Notes: generated by a model not told the origin, from the sequence alone. A stretch of DNA of 64,000 nt from Amoebidium appalachense (GCA_963693365.1 CAVNZM010000005.1:8370001-8434000), one strand, 5' to 3'. Shown: positions 26,754-52,791, counted from the stretch's first letter. Program-made: numbers and translations.

Positions 26754-27095
26754 CCCAACCACATCAGCAGAGTCAACTTGCAAAAAGCAGAATTATTCTG
26801 CAAAAGCGGATATTCTGCATAAAGCAGAATTATTCTGCAAAAAGCAGAATTATTCTGCAAAATCAGAATCACTCTGCTTTTAGCAGAATCACTCTGCTTT
26901 TAGCAGAATTATTCTGCTTTTAGCAGGTTGATTCTGCTTTTAGCAGATTGATTCTGCTGTTTGCAGAGTGATTCTGCTTTTAGCAGATTGATAGAATTCT
27001 GCCGCTAGCAGAATAATTCTGCTTTTAGCAGAATAATTCTGCTCTTTGCGGAATAATTCTGCTCGGAGCAAGTTGAATCAGCTGATGTGGTTGGG
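26754..27095. mobile_element. Fold-back (MITE-like) element of palindromic AGCAGAAT units
   Basis: The ends form terminal inverted repeats: CCCAACCACATCAGC then a TCAACTTGC-containing block on the left, and the same on the reverse strand at 27095-27067, with two mismatches in about 27 bases. The interior is a run of some 15-18-bp units built on the palindrome CAGAATNATTCTG. Linkers are AAAA in the left quarter and TTTT in the rest, so the whole could fold into a long cruciform. No ORF and no clear target-site duplication are seen. It resembles non-autonomous fold-back or MITE DNA elements; the family is unknown. Confidence 0.75.
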
Positions 27096-28030
27096 CCCTC
27101 GAGCTCTGTTACATCGATATCTGCACCCCCCCCCCCCCCCCCCCCCCCCGTCCCGGAATCCCTCCCCCGCCCCGGAATCCCTCCCCTCTCCACCTGCTTC
27201 GAGTTCCTCCCCATTTCCCCTTCCATATCCCTGCCTGACCCAAGTACGGATCCGGACACTGTTTCTACTAGATTTCTGTGTCTGTATGGACCTATATTTA
27301 ACATTAGTTTTTTATACACCTGCCAGTCTCAGAGACACTTGTGTCGTTTCGGAAGCAATACTATGATGTGCACGTGGCCGGGTGTATGTCACAACGGCAA
27401 ATATTATATTGTATCCAAATCTATATATCTTGAGACAGGGAGGTTGGGGGGGGGGGGGGGGTAAGTTGTGACACTGTGTGACGTCGACATTACTGTGCCT
27501 GATATGCAAACCCCTGATATCTGGCCATGGAGTACAAATTACACACGATCGACCGACAACTGCAATGCAATTTGTAAACCACACACAAAGAATATGTATT
27601 ATCAGCAATTGCGCACAGACCCTAGGCCTATCCATAAAAGACCCAAGTCTACGTGCACCCTAGACATGTGGGCCCGCGGGGATGGGGGAGGCGGGGGGGG
27701 GGGGGGGGGGGGGGGGGGACCCATCCCGTTAATAATTATGTCAGGCTACAAATGGCACGAATTTAATGAGGACTCAGGTGTGCACAACCAAAATGTGCTT
27801 TTTAATAAATCTTTTTTATTTGGGCGGACAGCAGGATCGTGGCACTGGTGATGTACATGTGGTGTTGAATAAACGGGAGGGGGGGGGGGGGGGGGGGGGG
27901 GGGAGGGGGGGGGGGGGGGAGACGGAGAGAGAAGAGGAGACACAGTGAGAAAGAGCCTAAGAGTGTGTGTCTGTAAAGGTGGGTGTGTGTGTGTCTGTCA
28001 AGGAGGGTGTGTGTGTCTCTGTAAAGGAGG

Positions 28031-28109
<79 letters not shown>

Positions 28110-28851
28110 TGTGTGTGTGTGCGGCGGCGGCGGGGGGAGGGGAGGGGGGGGGGAGGGGGGGGGGTCCTCTACCCGATCACTTCATAGACCCAACCTTGTT
28201 CATGGCTTTTGAATCATTTATTTGAGCAATACCTGGACAACCCATACCTCCTGCCGCGGACGTTTTAAAATTTAAATCTAAGTTTACTTTTATAGGGCTT
28301 CAAACACTGCATTACCGATATATAAAACACCATTCAACCCACAAAAACACTAGTGGTGATTCTCCTATTTAGTGTACATTTCATGTGGTATTCACTCTTA
28401 CTAATATTAGAACCAGAACATTCAGTCCAGCAGAGACTAAGGATTCAAAAAACCTGCGCCGTTTCTCTCTCACATGATTCCTTTCTGCCAAAACCAAAAA
28501 TAAATTAAATATGAATCAAGGGCAAATCCAACATGCATCTATTCGTTTACAAGATTCACACACTGAAGTGTTCAGATTTAACCACGTTATATATAAACAC
28601 GCGCAAGTAACCTATACCATTCAACCGGTTATATGCACAACAGCAGAATTAAGCCTTCACCTTGCAATTGTATCACCAACCTACCTATTCACACAACAAC
28701 AACTATCGAACTGTAAACTCAATGACTCCATTCATTTTCTCACGTAGAAACAAAACAACAACAACACACCAAGGGCAGCACACATGACATCACAAAACCT
28801 AACGGTTGAAATAATGATGGTGGTGTGTGTGTGTGTGTGTGTGCCACACCC

Positions 28852-28903
<52 letters not shown>

Positions 28904-29055
28904 CACACCCGAGCGTGTGTGTGTGTGTGTGCATCAAAACCGGGGAGGGAGGGGGTGGGTGGGTGGGTGGTGGTGGTTGTTGCTGTTGTTGTTGTGGTGG
29001 TGGTGGTGGATGGGTGGGTGGTTGAGTGGGTGGGTGGGTGGGTGGGTGGGGGAGG

Positions 29056-29089
<34 letters not shown>

Positions 29090-29158
29090 GGATATCAGCC
29101 TTCGTACAATGTCAAACTCCTTTGTTGAGGCATATGAGAAAGAGAAGGGGCATGGGGT

Positions 29159-29194
<36 letters not shown>

Positions 29195-29201
29195 TTCTAT
29201 C
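27096..29201. other. Region beyond the 3' end of the kinase gene
   Basis: C and G tracts (27126-27150, 27690-27720, 27881-27920), a (TG)n run (28032-28120) and (TG)n interrupted by two CCACACCCGAG-type units (28825-28930) surround an AT-rich unique island at 28240-28760. Poly-G at 29158-29193 directly follows the kinase stop. No coding exon is supported. Confidence 0.55.
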
Positions 29202-43132
<13,931 letters not shown>

Positions 43133-44081
43133 CCAAATTAAGAGAAATCTCAAACAGGCTACAAAATTTTGTTACGTGAGGGTATGTGTCACACATATAA
43201 GTGGATGAATCCTTAAGATCAAATGAGTGGGTTTTGGCTATTTGGATTTGAAGAGCTGTAATGGTGCTGTGACTGTAATTTCTCTACGAGTTCTGTTCTT
43301 AAGCGTCACATATAAGTGGATGAATCCTTAAGATCAAATGAGAGTGGGTTTTGGCTATTTGGATTTAAAGAGCTGTAATGGTGCTGTGACTGTAATTTCT
43401 CTACGAGTTCTGTTCTTAAGCGTCAATGTGTCTGCAAACTCATAATAACCAGGTATGTTTTCTCTGCCCATAGCCTGCTGTGTATGGAGTGTGACGATGG
43501 TGACATGTCCATTTCACATGTCACATGTTCTGACATCGGGAATTCTCAGTCTGAGCACACCAACGCAAGAGAAAACTCGACAGCACAATATCCAAGGCAT
43601 GTACTTTTCCCTTCTCAGCATGCGCACTGTTAACAGTAAAACGGAATATGATTCGTTTCAGCAAAGCAACATCTTCACAGCTCTTAGAGTGCATGGATGG
43701 AATACAAATATGTTCTGTTCTGACACCATAAGCTCAAGGTTTCAAGGGTGGCAGATCGAACGAGATCTTGCCTAGATCAAAATAAGATTTCTCGAATTTC
43801 AGAAAACTATCCAAGGGTTATCCCAGAAAGTCTCAGGACTTTTGTCGAGTTCAAAAGGCGGCAAAATGGGTCACACAGATAAATGATAGCCACACACTTT
43901 CTGGCAAGATGCTTTCACATGCAGGTTTAGAGGTTGGGTACATTGCACCCTCGTACCTTCGATTCTCCCTTTTTTTTCGCGTTAATATTGGGGGGGAAAA
44001 ATTACAATGGCTTTATTGAGGTAATCTATAAATGTACAATATCTCGTATTAGTATGTCCATGTGTGCGTGTGCGTGTGTGC

Positions 44082-44114
<33 letters not shown>

Positions 44115-44913
44115 ACGCACACGCGCGTTGCAGGGCGGGGGGAGGGGGGGGGGGGGGGGTATGAATCAAGGACATTAAAAGCGAAGCATTCGCAGAATGC
44201 AGAACAAACAACACACACACACATACACACACGAGAACACAAAATCAAGGGCAAAAAGGCGCCGGGAGGTTCTAGTGAGAAGTGTGAGATTTTGATAACA
44301 CCACCAGGTGTGCATGCCAATGAAATAGAAGTAGAGGTTTGTATAAAGCCAGGACATACATGAACCTGGTCCAGGAGCACAACACGATAGCACTTGAAAA
44401 CTTAAACGCGCAGCTACCTTTTCAAATGAGCTCTTATTCTCACTCTCACACACGCTTTCTCTTACACACACACACACACACTCTCTCTCTCTCTCTCCCT
44501 AAAAAGGGAAAACGGATGAAGTGAAGAGCTAGTCCTAGGGAGGCGGTGGGGGGGGGGGGGGGTGGGGGGGGTGGGGGGAGGGGGGGGGGGGGGGGGGGTA
44601 GTAACAGAAAGCAATACCCAGTTTTTGATCGTACGGGGGAAATGTGACAGTCCGGACGAGCAAGTTCCACGCCCTTCATATTTAATTATGCAGATATACT
44701 TTCTCATAGATTATCAGGCTGCGGAAAACACAAAATGACTGCTAAATGTTCACATATTCCTATTTATGAACCTAACAGGCCGCATCCCATCGACACACAG
44801 CCACACACATCTTATCATTGAAATTGAACAACATAAACCCAAGAAATTTGAGAGAACTTCAAGAGATAAACGTGACACTATCCACACATTTTCAAAGAGG
44901 ATATATCCCTCGT
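43133..44913. other. Intergenic region upstream of the kinase gene
   Basis: It holds the 115-bp tandem duplication, then mostly unique sequence (43440-44060), a (TG)n run, G tracts (44140-44159, 44545-44600) and more unique sequence. A 106-codon plus-strand frame opens at ATG 43455, but nothing about its composition or flanks supports it as a gene. Confidence 0.5.
43192..43425. repeat. 115-bp tandem duplication before the kinase start
   Basis: Copy 1 runs 43192-43306 and copy 2 from 43307 to about 43425, differing by a 2-bp AG insertion and one substitution. Each begins CACATATAAGTGGATGAATC. Read on the minus strand, each copy supplies a CTTATATG TATA-like box, the nearer one about 65 bp upstream of the kinase ATG. 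Confidence 0.9.
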
Positions 44914-45459
44914 TCACAGTTCATCCTTGCTCTTCTTTCCCTTCTTGTCTTTCTTCCCCTTTTCCTCCTTACCCTTTCCTTTACCCTTTTCTTCCTTCCC
45001 TTTTCCCTTCTCCTCTTTACCCTTACCCTTCTCTTCCTTCCCCTTACCCTTCTTTTCCTCCTTTCCCTTCACCTTCTCTTCCTTTACTTTTTCCTCCTTC
45101 ACTTTTTCCTCCTTACCCTTCTTTCCCTCCTCAGCGGGAACCCCCTCCTCCTCCGTCTTCGCCTTCTTACCCTTCTTCTCTTCCTTCCCCTTTTCCTTTG
45201 TCTTTTTGCCCTCTGCAGGTGCTGCAACACCTTCCTCCTTCCCCTTCTTTTCCTCCTTTCCTGCTTTCTTTTCCTCCTTCACATCTCCCTTCTTTCCCTT
45301 CTTCTTTTTCTCCTTTGGCGCTTCCGCTTTCTCCTCTTTCGTCTCGGTGGCGGCGGCAGCAGCAGCAGCCTCGAGTTTCTTTTCTTCTTCAACAACCTGT
45401 AGGTAGGTGTATGGAGGATAGTGCACGAGCGAGGGGTTGTGTGTGTGTGTGTGTGTGTT

Positions 45460-45490
<31 letters not shown>

Positions 45491-45960
45491 TTCCATAGAA
45501 GAGACCAAAAAACCGGGGCTGAGATAGAAGGACGACTACTCCATGTTACAGGTTGGGGTTGTCTAAGGAGGAGGTAGGAAGTCTGTGTGTGTGTGTTTGG
45601 GGGGAGGGGGGGGGAAGGGGGGGGGGGGGGAGGGAGGGAGGGAAGGAGGAGAGTCACCGGTTACGAATAAAGGAAAAACGTAGAGGGGAACGTAGAAGGG
45701 TGGTCGGTTTTAGGGGGGGGGAAGGGGAGGCAGGGCAAGGAACGGAGGTGCTCAAAGAAAGGGGACCGCCAGACGGGGTGTTCCTTTTTGGGGTGCGGGG
45801 GCCGGGAGGGGAGGGGGGGATATATGCGGAAAGGACTAGTGAACCCAGAAGACACAGTATGTATGAGCTCGCAAACAACAACCAAAACATGTGTAAGAGA
45901 GAATGTGTGTGCAAGCCTGGGCGGGTGTATTTGTCTGTGTCTGTGAATGCGCGCATGCGC

Positions 45961-46012
<52 letters not shown>

Positions 46013-47042
46013 CGTGCATGCGTGTGTGTTTGTGTGTGTGTGTGTGTGTGTGCGGAAGTGTGTGTGTGCGGAAGTGTATGTGAGTGTTTTCTCCCGGGGC
46101 AGGGGGGCGGGGGGAGGGGGGAGGGGAGGAGGGCTGGGAGGGCTTGTTCAATGATCTACTGATGTTTACGAACGAGTCAACCACAATTGTTTGCAGCCGA
46201 GAAAAAGCCGAGAAACCATACATGAGATCTGAGAAAGGAAGAGCTTTACTTATTTTATTTATTTATTTATTTATTTTATTTCTTTTTTGGTGGGGGGGAG
46301 GGAGGGGGGGGGGGGGGAGGGGGGGGGGGGGGGGGGTGGGGGGGGGGGGGGGAGGGAGGGAGGTCTGCAAACCGAACACGCAAATGTGCAAGTAGCTAAT
46401 CCCACACACGCCTAAGCACCAAAAGTTGCCCAAGAAGGGACAAAAGGCCTAACGTTTCATCTATTACGACCCTCGCTTCAACACATACAAGAAAGGCACA
46501 GAAGCCTTGACACCGTCTGCTGAAAATCCACGCACACTCCCCCTTGATGAGCTGGCCCCCTTCTACAAAACTGGATCTTCGGGCTACATCTACACCACCC
46601 ACATCTCCCTTAAACCTTCCCCGTCATCAAACCGTGAACATGGACACATGAAGATGCATCTACCTGACAGTGGGATAGTGGAAAGTCCCACGCCGACCTT
46701 TTCTGGAGCGGCCATGCTCAAACAACATAATAAGGAAAAGCCAGAAGTGAACAACACAGCCAGCCCCTGCATAACACCAAAACCACGCACAACAGCATCT
46801 CACGAACAGACAAGTTTTCCAGTGACACAAATTACACACGCTTACTCAGCTCCAAACTCCATGCAGAAACAAGTAAAAAACAGGAGATGAAATTATACCA
46901 GAGCAGCTAGCACAGCCTCCTTTGCCTCCACAACATTCTCCGCAGCAGCTGCGGCTGATCCAGTTCCCGCCTCCTCGCCGGCGACCAATACCGCAGAAAG
47001 AGACGCAGCGGCAAAGAGAATGAGGAAACGTGACGGCTTCAT
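44914..47042 (-). CDS. Lys/Glu-rich ER-lumen protein with signal peptide and KDEL
   Basis: Exon 1 is 47042-46899 (48 codons from ATG, phase 0, donor CTG|GTATAA). Exon 2 is 45396-44914, after CTACAG, ending TGA. The product is 208 residues. Residues 1-21 form a classic signal peptide ([20 protein letters not shown], then AG). The mature part starts with an Ala/Glu helix-like segment. From about residue 55 it is a low-complexity Lys/Glu/Gly tract with repeats such as [14 protein letters not shown] and KEEKK. The last four residues are KDEL, the ER retrieval signal, preceded by GKKSKD. The signal peptide and KDEL lie in different exons and agree in frame, which supports the model. A luminal role follows from targeting; the molecular activity is unknown. 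Lys/Glu alternation is known from charge-based protein-interaction (KEKE) motifs. Confidence 0.85.
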
Positions 47043-47217
47043 GTTTACAAAAAAAATAAATAAATAAAAATAAAGAGGGCTTCTCTGGTCTTTTTAGGGG
47101 AGGAGACTGAACTCGGCACTCACCGTCAACTGAATAAAACAGAACAAGCCTCGACTCGCATTCATAGACTGCAGCTGAGTGTGAAATTCCTGAAAATTTC
47201 GACGGTATAACAAGCAG

Positions 47218-47271
47218 CCAATCAGATTGCGCTGCATATACATCTGAAGCATACCACCAGGGTTATATAAA
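47218..47271 (+). promoter_or_regulatory. CCAAT/TATA promoter pointing at the LTR insertion site
   Basis: CCAAT at 47218-47222 and TATATAAA near 47265-47272 are spaced as in the promoter at 14110-14163. They predict a plus-strand start near 47295. The TATA core also reads as TATATAA on the minus strand, about 220 bp upstream of the KDEL gene, so it may serve either or both directions. Confidence 0.4.
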
Positions 47272-47294
47272 GGCCCGTCGACTTTGCCAGTTCC

Positions 47295-47324
47295 ACGGCC
47301 ATCTAGGTGTTTCTAGATGGCCGT
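47295..47324. repeat. Perfect 12-bp inverted repeat at the insertion point
   Basis: ACGGCCATCTAG (47295-47306), a 6-base GTGTTT loop and CTAGATGGCCGT (47313-47324) form a perfect stem. The retrotransposon is inserted exactly at the end of the right arm, and the last five bases (GCCGT) are its target-site duplication. The right arm contains an ATG. Confidence 0.9.
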
Positions 47325-47804
47325 TGTAAACAGTTGGACTAGTTAGGATAAGGCAGAGTACAACTGAATCAAAATAAAGACAGAGAACGGGTAGAAAGGC
47401 ACACGCGGCCAGGTTGCTTTTACTATGGGCCGACTCAGTCTGTCTCAGACTTCACTGATGTGATCCCCGTACTGGGACGGCTTTCTTATATAGCCCCCAG
47501 GTTTCGGATCAAGGCCCAGGATTGGTTCATCCGCGGCCAGCGCGGGTGGCAACATGCCATTCGTGATTCTGGTGCGGTCCGAGCCAGTCAGACCTTTGTC
47601 CTATTTATGCAAACCTCTTATTGGTTCACTTCGTTTATGTGGTATGCAGCTGAAGAACCATATATGGTTCAATTCTTAGGTCAGAGTGAGTCCTATTGGT
47701 GCGGACATAATATTTATGTGATATTCATGACAAAGCACGAATCGTGTGCTAGTAGATCACATTCTTTAGTAAACATGTACAGTTCATGTGTACAGTTGTT
47801 TACA
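47325..47804 (-). repeat. 3' LTR (element orientation)
   Basis: 480 bp, TG...CA ends with 8-bp inverted termini, next to the polypurine tract. It contains a TATATA core at 47490-47500. Confidence 0.92.
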
Positions 47805-48108
47805 CTCCCCCCCTTGTCGGGAGCCTGGTGGTGTCGTTAGACAAGCAAACCACCAGGCTGAGAGGCGATAAACAACCTTCAGCGAGAATTCTTGTGTGTG
47901 CCGAGCTGCTGGACAGAACAGAGCAAGGACGGTGGAATAGAGTTGTGCACGTCTATGAGCACTTCTTCATTTGCCAAAACGTAAATTCATGCAGCATTCT
48001 TCTGTGATTTCATTTTCGTGGCGAAGATTGTTGCAGAGTGTGCGTGCGAATAATTCGCTAAGCCTTCGTCTCTGTGCTTGGCTTTTCTGTAGAAGTAGTA
48101 TTTTCCTT

Positions 48109-48220
48109 TTTGGGAATTTTTCCTTTTTAGGATACTCCCGCAGATTCGTTTTCAATTGCGAGTATTTGGGAATTTTTCCTTTTTAGGATACTCCCGCAGA
48201 TTCGTTTTCAATTGCGAGTA
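48109..48220. repeat. 56-bp tandem duplication inside the LTR element
   Basis: Two copies of a unit containing GGGAATTTTTCCTTTTTAGG and CAGATTCGTTTTCAATTGCG, period 56. Confidence 0.9.
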
Positions 48221-50363
48221 ATTTGGTTGTGTGGATGAATGATCATACCAAACATTCGAAAATGAATATAACTCGAGCCTTAGGTCACTTCGTAGCTCAG
48301 GTAGTGGTGGATAGCTTCAAGGCTTAGCCGCTGCTCCTTATCCCGGTTCTACCTTAAGACTGTAAGGCGAGTCACCATGGCCGGAAAAGCCACTTCTTTC
48401 ATGAACAAAGAGCACTTCTTTCCTTTCAGCTTTAACCCTGCATCATCGGAGCTGGGAAAAACATGAATAAAAATGCCCCAAGTGTTCTTCGTTGGGCGAC
48501 ATAAAGAAATATATCAGCCCGTCAGAATTCGAACCAGTAAAAACCCGGTTCATAATTCATAAGAAGAGGGTAGGCAAAGCAAACCTTCTTCAGAAAACAC
48601 ATGCTTCCATTCGTGAGCAGTTTTCGTATCCCATTTGCCAGCCATTTTTCGTTGAGCAGGGGGATTCCAGGCATAATACATTCTTCTGGAGGCTTGGCCT
48701 AAAAAGAAAAGTCGTCAGAGTCGCCCTTTCTTTTGTAAGCAACTTCGTGAGCGCGCTTCGTATCTTCATATCCTCCAGTGCAGGTCTGGATGGTGCCCCA
48801 TCCTCTGCTTCATTTGTAGGTGGCCCTACTGTAGGTTCTGTTCGTTGTGTGGAATACCAAAACCATTCGTATTCGTGGAACTGCTTTGTGCTGTGCTTGC
48901 TTTCGTGTTGGTGTTCATGTAGTTACCCCGTTCACACACCCTACTTCTTACATACATTAGATGTAAGTAGCTGCCTGGTGAGTGTGTGGTTCGTGTTCGT
49001 GGCATTCTTCTGTTCCTTCGTGAGAAGAATATTCGTTTTAGCAGAGGTGCCCAATAAGGCAGCTTGTGGGGTTGTCTCCCGCATGTGCCCATTGGTGGGG
49101 TATGCACGTGCTAAATTGTTACAGTGTCATCATATTGCAAGGGAATAACATGGTCACCTCCGTACCAGGGCCTAGTAGGTACACATGATGGTCCGATGTG
49201 TTAGTCAACAACACCTTGCATTCGTATTCGTATTTGTCTTCCACGTCACTTTCTTCAGTAGTGAAGGAGGGTATTCGTAATTCGAAACTGAAAGGCTTCC
49301 AGCCAAAATACTGACACTGTATGATGGGGTTGTGAGGGAGCGGTGCCCATACCACATTCTTTTGTTCTGGTGGGGGTGTGCCGGCAGCTAGTGCAAGGCT
49401 TGACAGTGTAATTGGTATGTTACACCGTATTGCCACAGACGGGCATTCACCTTAAAATTCGTACCCAACACCTTCTTTGTTTTTCACATGCATGAACAAA
49501 AGTTCTGCATCGACTTTATTACATGCCTTTTGTGCACCAAGAGTGCAAATTCGTTAGGGCGTGGCACCAGGAAGGGCCGCCATACATGAGTCAGGCATAT
49601 GTTCGTAATGTGTTTAGGCATGCCAGCATACATTCATGCGCATGTTGTGCATCCTGGGCGCTAAACTATGGCGCATGCTGTATTCGAGAACAGCAAGGGA
49701 TTCGAAGCATGCATGCAACACTACTTTCATAAGATCTTAGGTCCTACATGCTATAGCAACAGCGACTATCTTCTTCGTTAAGTGCATTTGTGCTGAAAGT
49801 GGCCGTGCATCTGGCTTGCGAGTGTGGACGTGCATGCGGTGGCATGGACACGATGGCAGTGTGCAATAGGGCAATGCACGCAAGGGCAACGGTTTTATTT
49901 TCTTCCTAACATAGAGGGGGCTGTGTGCATTGCAACCCAAGCAGTGTTGTGCATTCGTCCTTTCATTTTCGTATTTCCATTTCATTTTGCTTTCGTTTTT
50001 CGTTTTTTGTCGTTTGATAACTTCGTTACTTTGTTTTGTTTTGTGTTGCATTCATTCGTATTTCCTCTATGCATTCGCTTGTCGTTAATTCTTTATTTCA
50101 TTGCGTATTCGTGATGGTTCGTTTTTCGTTGGTTCATTGCTTCGTTAGCAATTCTTTATTCGTTTGTTCGTGTATTCGTTGTTTCGTTGTGTATTCGTTT
50201 TTCTTCACATTTTTGATGTGTCGTAGCAAAAGAAGTTTTACATGCTTTCAATTCTTTCCGTGTAGGTGGGCTGGCCACTTCAAACTTGTCGGTGTATATA
50301 TTCTAAGCCGGACAAGGAAAGATGTGCCTATCATCGGGGTAATAAGGATTGTGATCGGCCATG

Positions 50364-50450
50364 GGAGATTCTTGAGCTGATTGAAAGATGTGAGATTCTT
50401 GAACTGATTGAAAGATGTGAGATTCGAAGGATGCGAGATTCTTGAACTGC
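50364..50450. repeat. 27-28-bp repeats next to the primer-binding site
   Basis: GAGATTCTTGARCTGATTG units start at 50364 and 50392, with partial units at 50419 and 50435. The last merges into the primer-binding site complement, suggesting slippage during reverse transcription. Confidence 0.75.
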
Positions 50451-50461
50451 GCGGTCGCCAA

Positions 50462-50941
50462 TGTAAACAGTTGGACTAGTTAGGATAAGGCAGAGTACAA
50501 CTGAATCAAAATAAAGACAGAGAACGGGTAGAAAGGCACACGCGGCCAGGTTGCTTTTACTATGGGCCGACTCAGTCTGTCTCAGACTTCACTGATGTGA
50601 TCCCCGTACTGGGACGGCTTTCTTATATAGCCCCCAGGTTTCGGATCAAGGCCCAGGATTGGTTCATCCGCGGCCAGCGCGGGTGGCAACATGCCATTCG
50701 TGATTCTGGTGCGGTCCGAGCCAGTCAGACCTTTGTCCTATTTATGCAAACCTCTTATTGGTTCACTTCGTTTATGTGGTATGCAGCGGAAGAACCATAT
50801 ATGGTTCAATTCTTAGGTCAGAGTGAGTCCTATTGGTGCGGACATAATATTTATGTGATATTCATGACAAAGCACGAATCGTGTGCTAGTAGATCACATT
50901 CTTTAGTAAACATGTACAGTTCATGTGTACAGTTGTTTACA
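50462..50941 (-). repeat. 5' LTR (element orientation)
   Basis: 480 bp, nearly identical to 47325-47804, next to the primer-binding site at 50461-50442. Confidence 0.92.
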
Positions 50942-52519
50942 GCCGTGCGAGTGGCTCACACGCTGTGCAGTACAGCGGCCAACGCAGTTTGTTGCCGTTT
51001 TTCACTTTTTTACGGCTGAAAACCGGCAAAAGCGCGTCCTTCCTGTGTCGCAAAAAGACAAACAACCATAGGTCAAATTTTGCACATAAGCTTGTAAGCC
51101 AATGACCTTGGGGTTTACCAAGTTTCAACTCGATCTGACATTGGTTCGGTTCGTGTGACGCCAGATTGCCAGATTGCCAGATTTTTTAGGGTGCCAAATT
51201 TTGTTTAAAAAGCCTTCGCCAATTTGCGGTTCGTGTAGCTCGATGATTTTAGCAAAATCTGCGTAAAAATCACGGGGAAAATTCATGTTCGTGTTCTTCG
51301 TCTCGTTTTACACGCAGCCTTTTTCGGTGGCAAGGGGTTTTGTTGACCTTTTATGGGTCTCGTTTTTATGGAAGAGCAACTTTGGAATGCTGACGTGCGT
51401 ATAAAAAGCATTCATTCTACATTCGCTGCTTCTCATATGTAACTGTGTCTATTTTGTTAGTTTTGCAGACTGTTGAAGGAAGTAACTTTCCGTGTCCGTC
51501 TTTCAACCATTTCGTTTCTAAAACATTGGGCGGAGAGAAAGTATAGGACGCATGAGGGCTAGCCTGTTCACATAAAAGTTTTATGGAGCTGTTTCGGCTT
51601 TTTATTGGCCGGGGGTATTCGAAGGCTTTCTAACGCGCGTAGTTGACAGTTTGACAGGCCGAAAAGAACGCACTCTTTGCACCATTCTTGCATCTTTCGG
51701 GTTGTTTCCTGTCAAGTACGCTGTTTTTTGTCATGCCTATAGCAGTATAGCGGGAAGAGTGGGCACTTATTCAGTCTCTCTTTTTTCTTTCTTTCCCTCC
51801 CCCCCTACTCACCCCGCCTCCCTCACCACACCACCATCACCACGACCACCTCACAGACACACCCACACACACCCACACACTAATGCACGCACGCACGCAC
51901 GAGGACAATTGCACACTGACGCACGCCCGCACGCACTCGCGCCCGCCCGCCCACCCGCACGCAACACGCAAGCACGCACGCACACACGCACGCCCGCCCG
52001 CACGCACAAAGGCACGCACACACTGACGCACGCCCGCACGCACGCGCGCGCGCGCGCCCGCCCGCCCGCAACCACGCACGCACGCACACACACACACACA
52101 CATGCACGCACACACGAAAGCACGCACGCACATACGCACAGACGCGCGGACGCACGGACGCACGCACGCACGCACACACACACACACACACCACATACAC
52201 ACACAAACACACACACACACGCACACACACACACACACACATACACGTAGTAAGCACGCTCGCACGGACGCACGCACGCACGCACGCACACACGCACGCA
52301 CGCACGCACCCATCCACCCACACACGCAAGCACGCACGCATGCAGGCAACCAGGTACGCACGCACGCACGCACGCACACACGCACACACATACCCATACA
52401 AAGCGCACATGCACACACACGCACGCGCTCCCACACCCCCACTGGCACACATTCCGACCCACCGACACCCCACACACCCACACACTCCACCCCGTACTTG
52501 GGTGAGGTCCCCGTGCATT
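50942..52519. other. Right flank of the LTR element and CG-rich repeat region
   Basis: 50942-51780 is unique sequence with three GCCAGATT repeats at 51162-51183. From 51850 onward it is (CA)n and (GCAC)n/(GCCC)n repeat. No exon is supported, although a plus-strand gene is suspected to start at the left flank of the element. Confidence 0.5.
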
Positions 52520-52607
52520 CTACACTTGAAAGACCACCACGGAGCTAATCGTACGGCGAAGGGCCCAGGAGAGGGGAGGGGGGGCATGTAAGTGCGTGTG
52601 TGCGCGC

Positions 52608-52699
<92 letters not shown>

Positions 52700-52757
52700 G
52701 TGCGTATGTATGCGCACGCACGAGCATGCGCGTGCGTGTGTGTGTGTGTGTGTGTGA

Positions 52758-52791
<34 letters not shown>

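Larger units (their letters stand above)
47325..50941 (-). mobile_element. LTR retrotransposon, non-autonomous, recent insertion
   Basis: Two 480-bp direct LTRs (47325-47804 and 50462-50941) begin TGTAAACA and end TGTTTACA. I find one mismatch between them (47651 T, 50788 G). A 5-bp duplication, GCCGT, flanks the element (47320-47324 and 50942-50946). On the minus strand the right-hand LTR is followed by TGGCGACCGCGCAGTTCAAG, a primer-binding site starting TGG as for a tRNA 3' end. The left-hand LTR is preceded by the polypurine tract AAGGGGGGGAG (47815-47805). Hence the element reads on the minus strand. The 2.66-kb interior has no reverse transcriptase, integrase or protease that I can recognise, only short frames, so it probably depends on another element's enzymes. 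Confidence 0.92.

Noticed and set aside
46507-46890. Plus-strand frame opposite the KDEL gene intron
   Set aside because: It starts at TTG without an ATG and has no recognisable motif; the opposite strand carries a well-supported gene.
47460-47840. 126-codon plus-strand frame repeated at 50597-51019
   Set aside because: It lies within the LTRs, does not continue into the element interior, and runs against the element's inferred orientation.
48270-48370. tRNA-like sequence with GTAGCTCAGGTAGTGG and GGTTCTACC
   Set aside because: The ends do not pair into an acceptor stem and the T arm is poor. At most it is a remnant of a tRNA-derived element.
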